A stretch of 64,000 bases of DNA, taken from Tannockella sp964372125 (GTDB taxonomy: Bacteria; Bacillota_I; Bacilli_A; Erysipelotrichales; Coprobacillaceae). The position numbers and the translations under genes are program-made. Positions within the stretch are counted from its first letter, which is position 1; every line of letters begins with the position of its first letter. The stretch covers positions 22,366 through 86,365 of the forward strand of contig CAYJPL010000006.1 of the NCBI GenBank assembly GCA_964372125.1, written 5' to 3'. The notes beneath the pieces were generated by a model, which did not search any database, was not told where the DNA came from, and saw only the letters and a program-made list of their open reading frames with translations. This document shows, one piece after another, positions 1 through 9,200 of the stretch.

Positions 1-1020
1 TACTATCAATTTTTATCACACCGCACTCAAACATCATTTACTGCAACGCAAATAGAACAGTTTATTGATGCAAAAACAAACACTAGTTCTAAATTAAATG
101 GATTAGGAGATGACTTTGTAACACATCAAAATACATATGGTATTAATGCAACATTAATGCTTGGTGTAGCGGTTAATGAGAGTGGATGGGGATATAGTTA
201 TATCGCAAACTCTAAAAACAACCTATTTGGACATGGGGCCTATGACTCAAATCCTGCGTATGGTGCAAATGGATATACTTCAGCAGGTGAAAGTATAAAA
301 TATCATGCACAGACATTCTTATCTGCAGGTTACTTGGATGCATCAGATTGGCGTTATTTAGGGCCACACGTTGGGAATAAAGAAAGTGGTATTAATGTAA
401 AATATGCATCAGATTCTTATTGGGGTGAAAAAGCCGCAGCAATAAGCTATTTAATGGAAGATTATTTTAGTAGTAAAACATATGATTACGGAAATTATAA
501 AATCGGTATTGTAAGTGGTGATATACCAGTATATCAATCAGCAAATACAAGTAAATTACTGTATAGTACAGGAAATTCATATGCTACAATCAATGAGTAT
601 ACTCTAGAAATGGGTGTGGTAATTATTGGTGAGACAACAGATAGTAGCGGAACAAAGTGGTATAAAATACAAACTGATACATCTTTAAACTCATCACGTA
701 CTGCAATATCACCAAATAGTACATATAGTTTCTCAAGAGATTATGGTTACATGAAAGCATCAAATGTAGATGTTGTAACGTATAGTGATAAGTATAGTGG
801 TGATACAGGTGGAGATAGTACTTTAAGAATCGGAGATCCGAGTGGAGATGGAAAAATCACATCGCTAGACTATGTCTTAGTCCGAAATCATATAATGAAA
901 ACAATAGTACTAAGTGGGAAATACTACGATGCAGCTGATCCAAGTGGGGATGGAAAAATCACATCATTAGACTATGTTCTAATAAGAAATCATATAACAG
1001 GAACGATAGTATTAGACTAG
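1..1020 (+). CDS. Dockerin-bearing endo-beta-N-acetylglucosaminidase (GH73-type), 5' end outside window
   Basis: The frame is open from base 1, so the gene enters from the left; the Met at 157 is internal. The visible protein starts with a glucosaminidase domain: the FLSHRTQTSFTATQIEQF segment, then VNESGWG carrying the likely catalytic Glu, then NNLFGHGAYDSNP, all typical of LytB/GH73 peptidoglycan hydrolases. An SH3-like segment follows (roughly bases 490-790). The C-terminus is a type I dockerin with two calcium-loop repeats, each DPSGDGKITSLDYVL followed by RNHI. The enzyme should be secreted and cleave N-acetylglucosaminyl bonds in cell wall; the signal peptide would lie outside the window. 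The next gene starts 14 nt downstream with its own AGGAGG site, so the two are probably one operon. Family assignment is firm; the cohesin partner of the dockerin is unknown. Confidence 0.85.
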   Translation, partial: YYQFLSHRTQTSFTATQIEQFIDAKTNTSSKLNGLGDDFVTHQNTYGINATLMLGVAVNESGWGYSYIANSKNNLFGHGAYDSNPAYGANGYTSAGESIKYHAQTFLSAGYLDASDWRYLGPHVGNKESGINVKYASDSYWGEKAAAISYLMEDYFSSKTYDYGNYKIGIVSGDIPVYQSANTSKLLYSTGNSYATINEYTLEMGVVIIGETTDSSGTKWYKIQTDTSLNSSRTAISPNSTYSFSRDYGYMKASNVDVVTYSDKYSGDTGGDSTLRIGDPSGDGKITSLDYVLVRNHIMKTIVLSGKYYDAADPSGDGKITSLDYVLIRNHITGTIVLD

Positions 1021-1033
1021 ATAGGAGGATTCA

Positions 1034-2482
1034 ATGAAAATAAATAAAATAATTACATCTGTAATAGTGTTTTGTATGCTTGTCATAGGCACTTCAATGA
1101 AGGTAGATGCAGGGTCATTTAGTGTATCAGGTGGTGGAAGCGTGAGCGCCGGAAGTAAATCTACAGTTACAATATCTGTTCAAGGTGCTGCGGGGACATT
1201 TACGATTTCTGCAACTAATGGTGCAAAAGTAAGCACGAGTAGCATATATATAGATGACACAAGTGCGTCTGTGACAGTTACCGCACCTAGTTCGGGGAAT
1301 TTTTCAGTAAGTGTCAAAGCGAGTGATGTGACTAGTTTTGACGGAGTAGTTGAATTACCAGGCGGTGGATATGAAGGTTCGGCTGTTACAGGTACAAAAA
1401 GTGCAAGTTTTACAGTGAAAACATCAAGTAGCTCAGGAAGTTCATCATCAGGATCTAGTGGCTCATCAAGCTCGGGTAGCTCATCATCAGGTTCTAGTAG
1501 CTCAGGAAGTTCATCGTCAGGATCAAGTTCGTCAACAGAAGAACCAGAAGAAACAAAATCAGATGATGCTACATTGAAATCGTTAACAGTAGATCAAGGG
1601 ACTTTATCACCAGAATTTAGTGCTAGTAAAACAGACTATACTGTAACTGTGATGGATAAAGAAGAGATTAAAATCAGTGCAACAACAAATGATAGTAATG
1701 CGGAAGTTAGTGGTACAGGAACAAAAGAATTAAATTTAGGTGCAAACGAGTTTGATATAAAAGTTACTGCAGAAGACGGTTCTACAAAAACATATACAGT
1801 AAATGTAACTATGGATAAAGAACCAACAGTATATGAAGAGTATGGTGATACAGAGTTGGGCTTTGTACAAGATACGAGTAGTGCAAAAGTACCACAAGGA
1901 TTTGAAGAAACAAAAATCACAATTGATGATCAAGAAATGCAAGCTTGGAATTCAGGTGCATTAGGAGTTACAATTGTTTATTTGTCAGATGCAGAAGGTA
2001 ATAAAGATTTCTATATTTATGATGAAGGTGTACAAACAAAATTTGTACAATTAGGATTACTTGGTAAAAACATAGTATTAATAAACATCCCTACTGATCA
2101 ACAAGAACGCGTTGGTATGAAATATGAAACTGTAACAGTTGATGGAACAGAGATGATGGGATGGACATTCACAGATGAAGAATTTGCGAATTATGTTATT
2201 ATTCGAGTATTAAACGAAATAGGAGAAGAAGTGGAATATTTATATAGTATTGAAGAAAATACTATGATATTAAATCCAAAACAAGCTCCTGTGAGTGTTG
2301 AAGAATATGCTAAATTAGTAAAACAAAATGATCAATTAGAATTAAATGCAATGATTGCATATGTTAGTGCGGGAGTGTTAGGAGTTGTTGCACTAGGTGC
2401 TATAATTATGTTAGTACGTACAAAAAAAGCTAATAAAAAAATAGTTAATATGATAACTGAAACTATTAATAGTGAAGAATAA
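1034..2482 (+). CDS. Secreted membrane-anchored surface protein with Ser/Gly linker and cadherin-like beta-sandwich domain
   Basis: AGGAGG at 1023-1028 sets the ATG at 1034. Residues 1-26 look like a signal peptide ending VDA. Residues ~27-128 form a beta-rich domain (start SFSVSGGGSVSAG) that could be an Ig-like or divergent cohesin-like fold. A low-complexity Ser/Gly tract follows at ~130-168, then a cadherin-like beta-sandwich (PF12733-type) at ~178-262, recognised by LKSLTVDQGTLSPEF, the YTVTV strand and GSTKTYTVNV. An unassigned domain precedes a transmembrane helix at ~438-462 and a short Lys-rich tail, giving an outside-facing C-anchored protein. The position directly behind a dockerin enzyme suggests it may display or dock that enzyme; this is inference. 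No catalytic motif is visible. Confidence 0.75.
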   Translation: MKINKIITSVIVFCMLVIGTSMKVDAGSFSVSGGGSVSAGSKSTVTISVQGAAGTFTISATNGAKVSTSSIYIDDTSASVTVTAPSSGNFSVSVKASDVTSFDGVVELPGGGYEGSAVTGTKSASFTVKTSSSSGSSSSGSSGSSSSGSSSSGSSSSGSSSSGSSSSTEEPEETKSDDATLKSLTVDQGTLSPEFSASKTDYTVTVMDKEEIKISATTNDSNAEVSGTGTKELNLGANEFDIKVTAEDGSTKTYTVNVTMDKEPTVYEEYGDTELGFVQDTSSAKVPQGFEETKITIDDQEMQAWNSGALGVTIVYLSDAEGNKDFYIYDEGVQTKFVQLGLLGKNIVLINIPTDQQERVGMKYETVTVDGTEMMGWTFTDEEFANYVIIRVLNEIGEEVEYLYSIEENTMILNPKQAPVSVEEYAKLVKQNDQLELNAMIAYVSAGVLGVVALGAIIMLVRTKKANKKIVNMITETINSEE

Positions 2483-2496
2483 TATAAAATAACTAC

Positions 2497-2543
2497 AAAA
2501 CTTATGTTTGGCCAAGTGATACTTTGCTAGACATAGGTTTTTT
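2497..2543 (+). terminator. Probable intrinsic terminator after the surface-protein gene
   Basis: An AAAACTTATGTTTGG arm and a CTAGACATAGGTTTT arm pair with several G-U wobbles, ending in six T (2538-2543). It closes the first operon. Confidence 0.5.
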
Positions 2544-2670
2544 AAGTTCTAATTCTTAAAAACATAGTATTATAAATAAATACATATAACATTATTAAGA
2601 AGTGTAATCTACAATATAATATATATAAAGAAAAGAGCTGTACAAAATTGTATATTTCTTTTTTATTGTA

Positions 2671-2706
2671 CAATTCAAACATTCGCACTAGTAAATGTTT
2701 GAATTG
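2671..2706. repeat. Perfect 13-bp inverted repeat at the truncation edge of the feoB remnant
   Basis: The left arm CAATTCAAACATT (2671-2683) and right arm AATGTTTGAATTG (2694-2706) are exact reverse complements around a 10-nt loop. No T-run follows, so it is not a typical terminator. The right arm covers the last in-frame stop (TGA at 2700-2702) before the feoB fragment opens, so it may mark a deletion or insertion scar. Function unknown. Confidence 0.7.
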
Positions 2707-3668
2707 GATTCCTTACTGATATAGTGCTGATGTTAAATTTACCAACTCTCTTTGAAAATATTTTAGTTGGTGAATATGGGATATTCGTAATTGGACTTGA
2801 ATGGCCATTTGGCTTAATTCTTCCATATGTTGCAATATTCTACGTTGTATTTACATTCTTAGAAGACTGTGGATTCCTTCCACGAGTTGCAGTGTTATTT
2901 GATAATATTATGAGAAAAATGGGTGTTCAAGGTGGAAGTTTGATAAGTCTTATCATGGGATATGTTTGTGCAGTTCCAGCAATAATTGGAACAAGAACAG
3001 CTACAACAAGAAAAGAACGGCTTATTATAACTTCAATGGTTTGTTTTACAGTTCCATGTGTTTCGCAATCGGGAGCATTAATAGGTCTGTTAGGAGAACA
3101 ATCATTCTTATTAGTTATTCTAATATTCTTATTATCATTCTTAGTAATATTTGTAGTGGGTTTAGTAACTGGAAAATTATTAAAAGGGAAAGTAGATCCA
3201 ATTATTATCGAGGTTCCGGATTTACTTATACCAGAAAGAAAAGCGTATTTCAAAAAATTAGTGATTCGTATGAAGGGATTCCTTTTAGAAGCAGAGGGTC
3301 CAATGTTAGTTGCAGTAATTATTGCAGCAGTAATTATTGCAGCAGGAATTCTAAATGGCTTTGCAACATTTGTTGAACCAATAGTATCTGGAATGTTAGG
3401 TTTATCAAAAGATGTGTCACTATTCTTACTATTAGGGGTAATAAGAAGAGAAATGGCTGTGGCACCATTATAAGAAATGAATTTAAATTCGTTACAATTA
3501 TTAGTAGGATGTGTGGTTGCATTGCTATATGTACCATGTATATCTGTATTAGGTGTAATTTCTAGAGAGTTTAATGCAAAAGATGCTATTACGATTGGTA
3601 TAACTACATTTACTAGTGCTATTTTACTTGGTTCGTTAGTCAATTTCATTGGTGGCTTTTTCATTTAG
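2703..3668 (+). pseudogene. feoB: feoB remnant: membrane part only, with an in-frame TAA
   Basis: The frame encodes the membrane half of a FeoB-type ferrous iron transporter: FLEDCGFLPRVAVLFDNIMRK, GYVCAVPAIIGTRT, several helices, then GVIRREMAVAPL. It stops at TAA 3471-3473, but the same frame resumes at once with EMNLNSLQLLVG and YVPCISVLGVISREF, the normal FeoB C-terminus (PC-i-vi-RE motif), ending at TAG 3666-3668. A single change of Leu or Gln to a stop would explain this. The N-terminal GTPase domain, over 250 residues in the family, is absent; TGA at 2700-2702 blocks the frame upstream and there is no ribosome site. It is therefore 5'-truncated as well as interrupted. Translation of the 249-codon piece from GTG 2724 is possible but should not give a working transporter. 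Confidence 0.8.
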
Positions 3669-3954
3669 AAAAGTGAGGGGAAAATATGTTACAATAATCG
3701 AAATAATGATTGCAGCATTTTACATTCTTTGTGGAATGTTTAGACTGGCTAGATATAATTTTGGTGACTTTACTGATCACTTTGTCGGTGTACCAACCAC
3801 ATTTGCAGGACTAATGATGTGTATATATATTTTCATATCAAATTCGCTTTGCCACCACTGGGGTGGAAATGAAGTATATAGTATAGGGAGTTATATATTT
3901 ATATGTTTATTAGGTTTTGCGATGATATCTAATTTCAAAGTAAAAAGGGTGTAA
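3649..3954 (+). pseudogene. pssA: pssA remnant (phosphatidylserine synthase, C-terminal part)
   Basis: The 101-codon frame contains AFYILCGMFRLARYNF and VGVPTTFAG, the conserved middle-to-C-terminal segment of CDP-diacylglycerol-serine O-phosphatidyltransferase. The catalytic CDP-alcohol phosphotransferase motif (DGxxAR...GxxxDxxxD), normally N-terminal, is missing because the feoB remnant abuts it and overlaps by 20 nt. The C-terminus looks complete. It cannot be catalytic alone, so I call it a 5'-truncated pseudogene. Homology is clear from two motifs; exact end points are inferred. Confidence 0.7.
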
Positions 3955-4501
3955 TGGAGGTGGTTTTGCAGTTGCATCAGTATATCAATTGGATGTAGCC
4001 TATCAAGTAGATGGAATTGTATCACTTGCAGGATTTTGGAAAAATGTCAATGTAATAGAAGATATTGCAAGAGAGAATGTTGGTGAAACCATTGTATTAC
4101 TTCATCCCCATTTAGTACTATATGAAAAATTTTTGTTTGGTGAAAATGCGGAGTTAAATGGTGTAACTGGATTACAAAATACAGATATGCCTGTACTTAT
4201 GATTCATAGTGAAAACGATAAAATCGTATCGTTTGAAACAAACTATGAAGTATACAAAGAAGAATTTGAAGATGAATCAAGATTTACTTTTATTGAATAT
4301 AGTGATGCTGGACATAAACTAACTGTTGTAGAGGAATCATACGATCGAATCCATGATATCATGCATCATCAACTAGAGCATGATGAAGACAGTGCTGAAT
4401 TTAAAGAATTAAATGATGAAAGACATTCTCTAATTACTGATTTAAATTATGATGTAATGAATGATGTGTTAGAGTTTTGTGATGAAATAACTAAACAATA
4501 A
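3944..4501 (+). pseudogene. alpha/beta-hydrolase remnant, truncated at the nucleophile elbow
   Basis: The frame opens after TAA at 3941-3943 and reads GGGFAVASVYQL, VDGIVSLAGF, then MPVLMIHSENDKIVSF and DAGHKL. This is the second half of an alpha/beta hydrolase, with the acid (Asp of NDKIV) and His (GHKL) of the triad. The GxSxG nucleophile has just been lost: the sequence begins CNGGGFAVAS where a GHSWGGFAVAS-like elbow is expected. A TTG at 3989 could start a 170-residue product, without a clear ribosome site. It follows the pssA remnant directly. Probably inactive. Confidence 0.65.
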
Positions 4502-4625
4502 GTTAAAAGTACTTGTAAAAATGCAGGTATTTTTAATTTACACAAATAGTTCTTGCTTTTTTAAATAGTTAGACTTATAATCTATAAGGTTTGAATAATA
4601 ATTGAACCCGGATAGGAGCTTATAT

Positions 4626-6041
4626 ATGAAAGAAAATTATGATGTTATCGTAGTGGGTGCTGGTCCAGCTGGAATTATGACTTGTTATGAGTTATATTTA
4701 AAAGATCCAACTACGAGTGTATTGCTTGTGGATAAGGGGCTTGATGTTATGAATCGTCGCTGTCCTATCAAAGACAAAAAAATTAAATTTTGTCCAATTA
4801 TTAAAGATAATAAACCTGGATGTATGCCGGCTTGTTCAATCACTGCTGGATTTGGTGGTGCTGGTGCATATTCAGATGGAAAGTTTAACATCACTAGTGA
4901 ATTTGGTGGTTGGTTGACAGATTATTTAGATAATAATGAAGTAGAAGAGATTATTAGTTATGTTGATAGTTTGTATCTAAAACATGGTGCAACTAAAAAA
5001 ATAACAGATCCAACAACTACAAAAATTAAAGAAATTGAACATCGTGGATATTCGGTAGGTCTTAAGTTATTACGTGCAAAAGTAAGACACTTAGGAACAG
5101 AAGAAAATTTACGTATTATGACTGAAATGTCAACGGAATTAAAAGAACATATTGATATGGCATTTAAAACAACTGTTGATGAAATTATTGTGGAAGATAA
5201 TAAAGCAAAAGGAATTAAACTTGAAGACGGAACTAAAATTACTGCAAATAAAGTAGTATTAGCACCAGGACGTGATGGTTCAACATGGCTTACAAAAGTG
5301 CTAAAAGATCATGGTTTAGATTTATATAATAACCAAGTTGATATTGGTGTACGTGTAGAAACAAGTAATATAGTAATGGAAGAGATTAATGAACATTTAT
5401 ATGAAGGTAAATTTGTATATAACACAAGTGTTGGTACAAAAGTTAGAACATTCTGTTCAAATCCATCAGGGCATGTTGTAGTAGAAAATCACTCTGGGAC
5501 AATGCTTGCAAATGGACATGCATATCATGATCCAAAGTTAGGAAGCCCTAATACAAACTTTGCATTGCTTGTATCACATACATTTAGTGAACCATTTAAT
5601 GAACCTAATGAATTTGCACATGAGGTTAGTAGCCTAGCAAATAAACTATCAAATGGTAGTGTCATTGTACAACGATATGGTGATATAAAAAGAGGACGTC
5701 GTACAACGGTAAAACGTCTTAAGGAAGGATATACAAATCCAACATTACCTGAAGCAGTACCAGGGGATTTAGGTTTAGTTTTACCATATAATACTATGAA
5801 ATCAATCATTGAAATGATTGAAGCTTTAGATACAGTTACTCCAGGTATCGCAAATGAGCATACATTATTATATGGTGTTGAAGCAAAATTCTACTCAGCA
5901 AGACCAAAAGTAAGAGAAGGTTTTGAAAGTAATATAGATGGTTTATATGTAGCTGGAGATGGAGCAGGATTAACACGTGGACTTGCACAAGCAGGTGCTA
6001 ATGGTGTCGTTGTTGCAAGACATATAATAGAAAATAAGTAA
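4626..6041 (+). CDS. FAD-dependent oxidoreductase (NAD(P)/FAD-dependent dehydrogenase family)
   Basis: The start is ATG 4626, set by AGGAG at 4614-4618; an in-frame TTG at 4602 is upstream of that site. The 471-residue protein has an N-terminal Rossmann dinucleotide motif (VIVVGAGPAGIMTCYEL), a Cys-containing segment (FCPIIKDNKPGCMPACSIT), a glycine-rich GFGGAGAYSDGK stretch, and a C-terminal FAD-binding motif GLYVAGDGAGLTRGLAQAG. This is the widespread cytosolic 'FAD-dependent dehydrogenase' family whose substrate is not established. It stands alone, with a terminator just downstream. It is the first intact gene after the decayed region. Confidence 0.85.
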   Translation: MKENYDVIVVGAGPAGIMTCYELYLKDPTTSVLLVDKGLDVMNRRCPIKDKKIKFCPIIKDNKPGCMPACSITAGFGGAGAYSDGKFNITSEFGGWLTDYLDNNEVEEIISYVDSLYLKHGATKKITDPTTTKIKEIEHRGYSVGLKLLRAKVRHLGTEENLRIMTEMSTELKEHIDMAFKTTVDEIIVEDNKAKGIKLEDGTKITANKVVLAPGRDGSTWLTKVLKDHGLDLYNNQVDIGVRVETSNIVMEEINEHLYEGKFVYNTSVGTKVRTFCSNPSGHVVVENHSGTMLANGHAYHDPKLGSPNTNFALLVSHTFSEPFNEPNEFAHEVSSLANKLSNGSVIVQRYGDIKRGRRTTVKRLKEGYTNPTLPEAVPGDLGLVLPYNTMKSIIEMIEALDTVTPGIANEHTLLYGVEAKFYSARPKVREGFESNIDGLYVAGDGAGLTRGLAQAGANGVVVARHIIENK

Positions 6042-6068
6042 ATTATTGATAATAATGATTATTTCATC

Positions 6069-6092
6069 AAATCCCCAATAGGGGATTTTTTT
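6069..6092 (+). terminator. Intrinsic terminator after the FAD oxidoreductase
   Basis: AAATCCCC-AATA-GGGGATTTTTTT: an uninterrupted GC-rich stem with a tetraloop and T tract. Confidence 0.9.
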
Positions 6093-6189
6093 GTTCTTCA
6101 GAAATTGAAACAATAATTCATGGTGTTTTTGTATGAAATAAGCAAGATAAATCACACATTTTATTTTATTATAAATACACGTTAATGAG

Positions 6190-6209
6190 TTATACAATCG
6201 ATTGTATAA
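6190..6209. promoter_or_regulatory. 20-bp perfect palindrome over the -35 of the giant surface gene
   Basis: TTATACAATCGATTGTATAA is its own reverse complement and contains the probable -35 element (6202-6207). That position suits a repressor or activator dimer. The paralogous gene at 56663 has the same promoter core but lacks the palindrome, so the two giant genes may be regulated differently. The binding protein is unknown. Confidence 0.6.
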
Positions 6210-6230
6210 AATAGAACTTAGTGATAATAT
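6202..6230 (+). promoter_or_regulatory. Promoter of giant surface protein 1
   Basis: TTGTAT (6202-6207), 17-nt spacer, TAATAT (6225-6230). The segment TAGTGATAATATGTG (6219-6233) recurs almost exactly at 56601-56615 before the paralogue, with the same distance from its TTGTAA, which supports the call. Confidence 0.65.
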
Positions 6231-6284
6231 GTGACTATAATAGGAAGTAAGCGTAATGAATTTGTATGAAAGAAAGGAGATAAA

Positions 6285-9200
6285 ATGAAGAATATAAGAA
6301 AATTATTCTCAATCTTACTTGCTGTATTTATCGCTATGCAACCTTTATGGATAGCTAGTGCAGTAGAAATAGAAAGTGAGCCATCTATTGAAGTTGATAT
6401 AACAACAGTTATTTTAGAATTTCAACTAGATGAAAATACTAAAAATCAAAAAACAATAATAGACAGTAACTATGAACCTATACTTCCTAAGGACATAACT
6501 GTTATTACAAATGTATTAGATCAAAATGGAAAAATCGACGAAACAAAGGAGGGAACAACACAAGAAGTCGAAGTAATTTGGAATGAAAAAGATAGTAAAA
6601 CGTTTTTAACAAGTAAAGCAGAAACCTATACTTATCAAGCTCTACTTGTTGATGAAACACTGCAAGTACAAGAAGGTGTTGAATTGCCTACAATTAATAT
6701 TGAGGTAGAAGAGGAAGAAAAAAACATAGAAGAATCCACGACACTAAAAGATGAGCTAGAAGAAACAATTACACAAATACCTGAAGTAAAAAATACACCT
6801 ACAACACAAAGTGAAGTTGAAGCAATCGCAATAAATGCAAGAGGTGATATATATTTTAGGAGCTCAGATATCCCCTATGCTCCAGTTGATGATAAATCTT
6901 GGAGTTGGGACTATGTAGAAAGTAAAATACCGGATACTGGCTCTTATAGTTATGCATTAGGGGTAAACTTTGATCCTGATTTAGAACCAGGAGCGAAAAG
7001 AATTATTGAGGTAAATATAGATCCATATAATAATGGAGAATATCATGCACTTCAAATTGCTAATGCTGCATTTGGCTCTGACTACATAGACCAGGACAAA
7101 TCATATTACACAAGTACAAAAATTTATTATGTATTTGACAATGATGCATTAAATGGAGCCGAAGCGATAATGACATTCAGCCTTGAAATTTCCAATAAGT
7201 ATAATGGTGGAACAACAAATTACCACATTGCTGAAGGTACAATTGCATCAGCAATAGGGTATATGTTATTAAATGCTCCTAATGCTGATTTAGGAATCAA
7301 AGTACAAGAATATCAACAAGGCACAGATGTAAGTGCACTTAATGAAGAACTAGTTCTAGAGGATAGTGAAGTATCGCTGAAACATACTATTCGTAGGGAT
7401 AATCACGGGACACAACCAATTATCTCTGAATATTCGCTAGTTTATGAGTCACTTAGTAATAATGTTACAGATAAAACAATAACTGAATTATGGTTAGGAA
7501 ATGATGGACATTTATACTATAATGATCCAACAACTAACTTACCTATAGACAGTCAGTCATATGGATATGCATTTAGATTTACTGAAGAAGATCATGCACC
7601 AGTAGGCAATTTTAAATGGTCGCTAACAATGCCAGAGGAAATACCGATATGGTACACTACTACTAGTCATATCCCGTACACGCTTACAATTAATGAAGAA
7701 AATGGTTCTTATAGTATGATAGATATTAGAAATTCACTTACTATGTCAAATGGATATATGAGTACTGGAAATGTAAGTGCTACAGGTTATGGAGAGATGC
7801 TTACTGGTATCAAATCGACTCCGACGCAAATGCAATTTGCATTCAGGAGTTCTGGTACTGGTGGGTATGGTATTAGAGGACCACTACCACTACATCAATA
7901 TACAGAAAATGGTACTTATGAAAGTGAAGTAATAACAGCTGAATATGATCAAGTAGTACCAGATACGGAGAATGGTGGATACAAGATTGAACATTTCACG
8001 CAAGAATTTGGCAAAATGGTAATTCATGTACCTGAGTATGTTTATGAGGATAGAATCACAATGGAAGCATCGATTCCGGAAAAAGTAAATTATGATGATC
8101 CAACAGGAATGGAGTACAATTTCTCAATTTTTAATAATGTGCTTGATGCAGATGTGAATGAAAATATTGCTCCATATTTCCACAATGGTGGGGTTATGAC
8201 AATGACATTTAATGATGAAAACTTTGACCCACATACCATTAAGCTGGACAATGAATTTGGTGAATTTATTTCATATCAAGTTGAATATGCAGATGGTACA
8301 TTTGGACCAGTAAGAAATGTTAATGGTGAGTTCACTGTTGATGCAATGCCAAACTTAGCTGGATATGATGCAATAAATGTAAGGTTCAATATTTCCGAAC
8401 AAGGACTAGTAAGAGATGGGTATACTGTAAATTATGAGACAGGTGGTTTTTTCACAGGTGAATTTACTGAACCAACAGGAACCAACTCAATAAAAGTAGA
8501 TGTTAATTTTTCCAGTGATGGTAATGGAACTAACGCTACGCCAGTTTCATTTGATAAAGAAATAACTTGGGAATACGAAACAGGAACAGACTATTTACAC
8601 CTGTATCAGGAGTTTGATAATCCAACAATATTAGTAAATGATAATAAAAATTATTTGACTAGTCACAGTAATGCTGACTTACATTTAGGAGCTGCTATTC
8701 CTGAAGATGCCATTGAATCATCAGTGGTCTATAGAAATGTTGATGTTAACATGTTCGATACATCACTTGCTACAGACGAAGAACATGCAAAACAGATAAA
8801 TGCAGTACTAGCTCAAGGTGGGTATAGTTTTACATTCGATGGTACAGATAAATCAATCGAGTATGAAACATTGGATGAACCTGATGTAAAAGTATGGATT
8901 GAGTATACAACATATCTAGAAGAGGAACCTAGAAAGCAATATCTTGACACAAGGACGAAGGATACATATACAATAACCTTGGAGGAAGGAGATTATTTTA
9001 CAAGTATTCACTTTAGAGCAGATAGATTACGTTTGTTAGGGCATGATGTAACAGATGCAAAATTTAAAGAAATGGAATTCGATATCGTATACTTTATAAC
9101 AGATTTCAAATTTAATGCTACAAGACATAGTGATGTTCAAAAAATCACTACACCAAATACAATAGTCATTCCAGCACAAATTATTGCAGATGGATTAGAC

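Noticed and set aside
1425..1540. CRISPR-like or tandem-repeat array
   Set aside because: The repetition is codon-level Ser/Gly coding within a gene, without spacers of constant length.
3471..3473. Recoding of the feoB stop (selenocysteine, pyrrolysine or read-through)
   Set aside because: The codon is TAA, which neither Sec nor Pyl uses; the N-terminal half of the gene is also missing, so decay is simpler.
2927..3664. A 245-codon open frame on the minus strand across the feoB remnant
   Set aside because: It is antisense to clear FeoB homology, is rich in Ile/Asn/Thr as expected from a mirrored membrane gene, and has no ribosome site or family motif.
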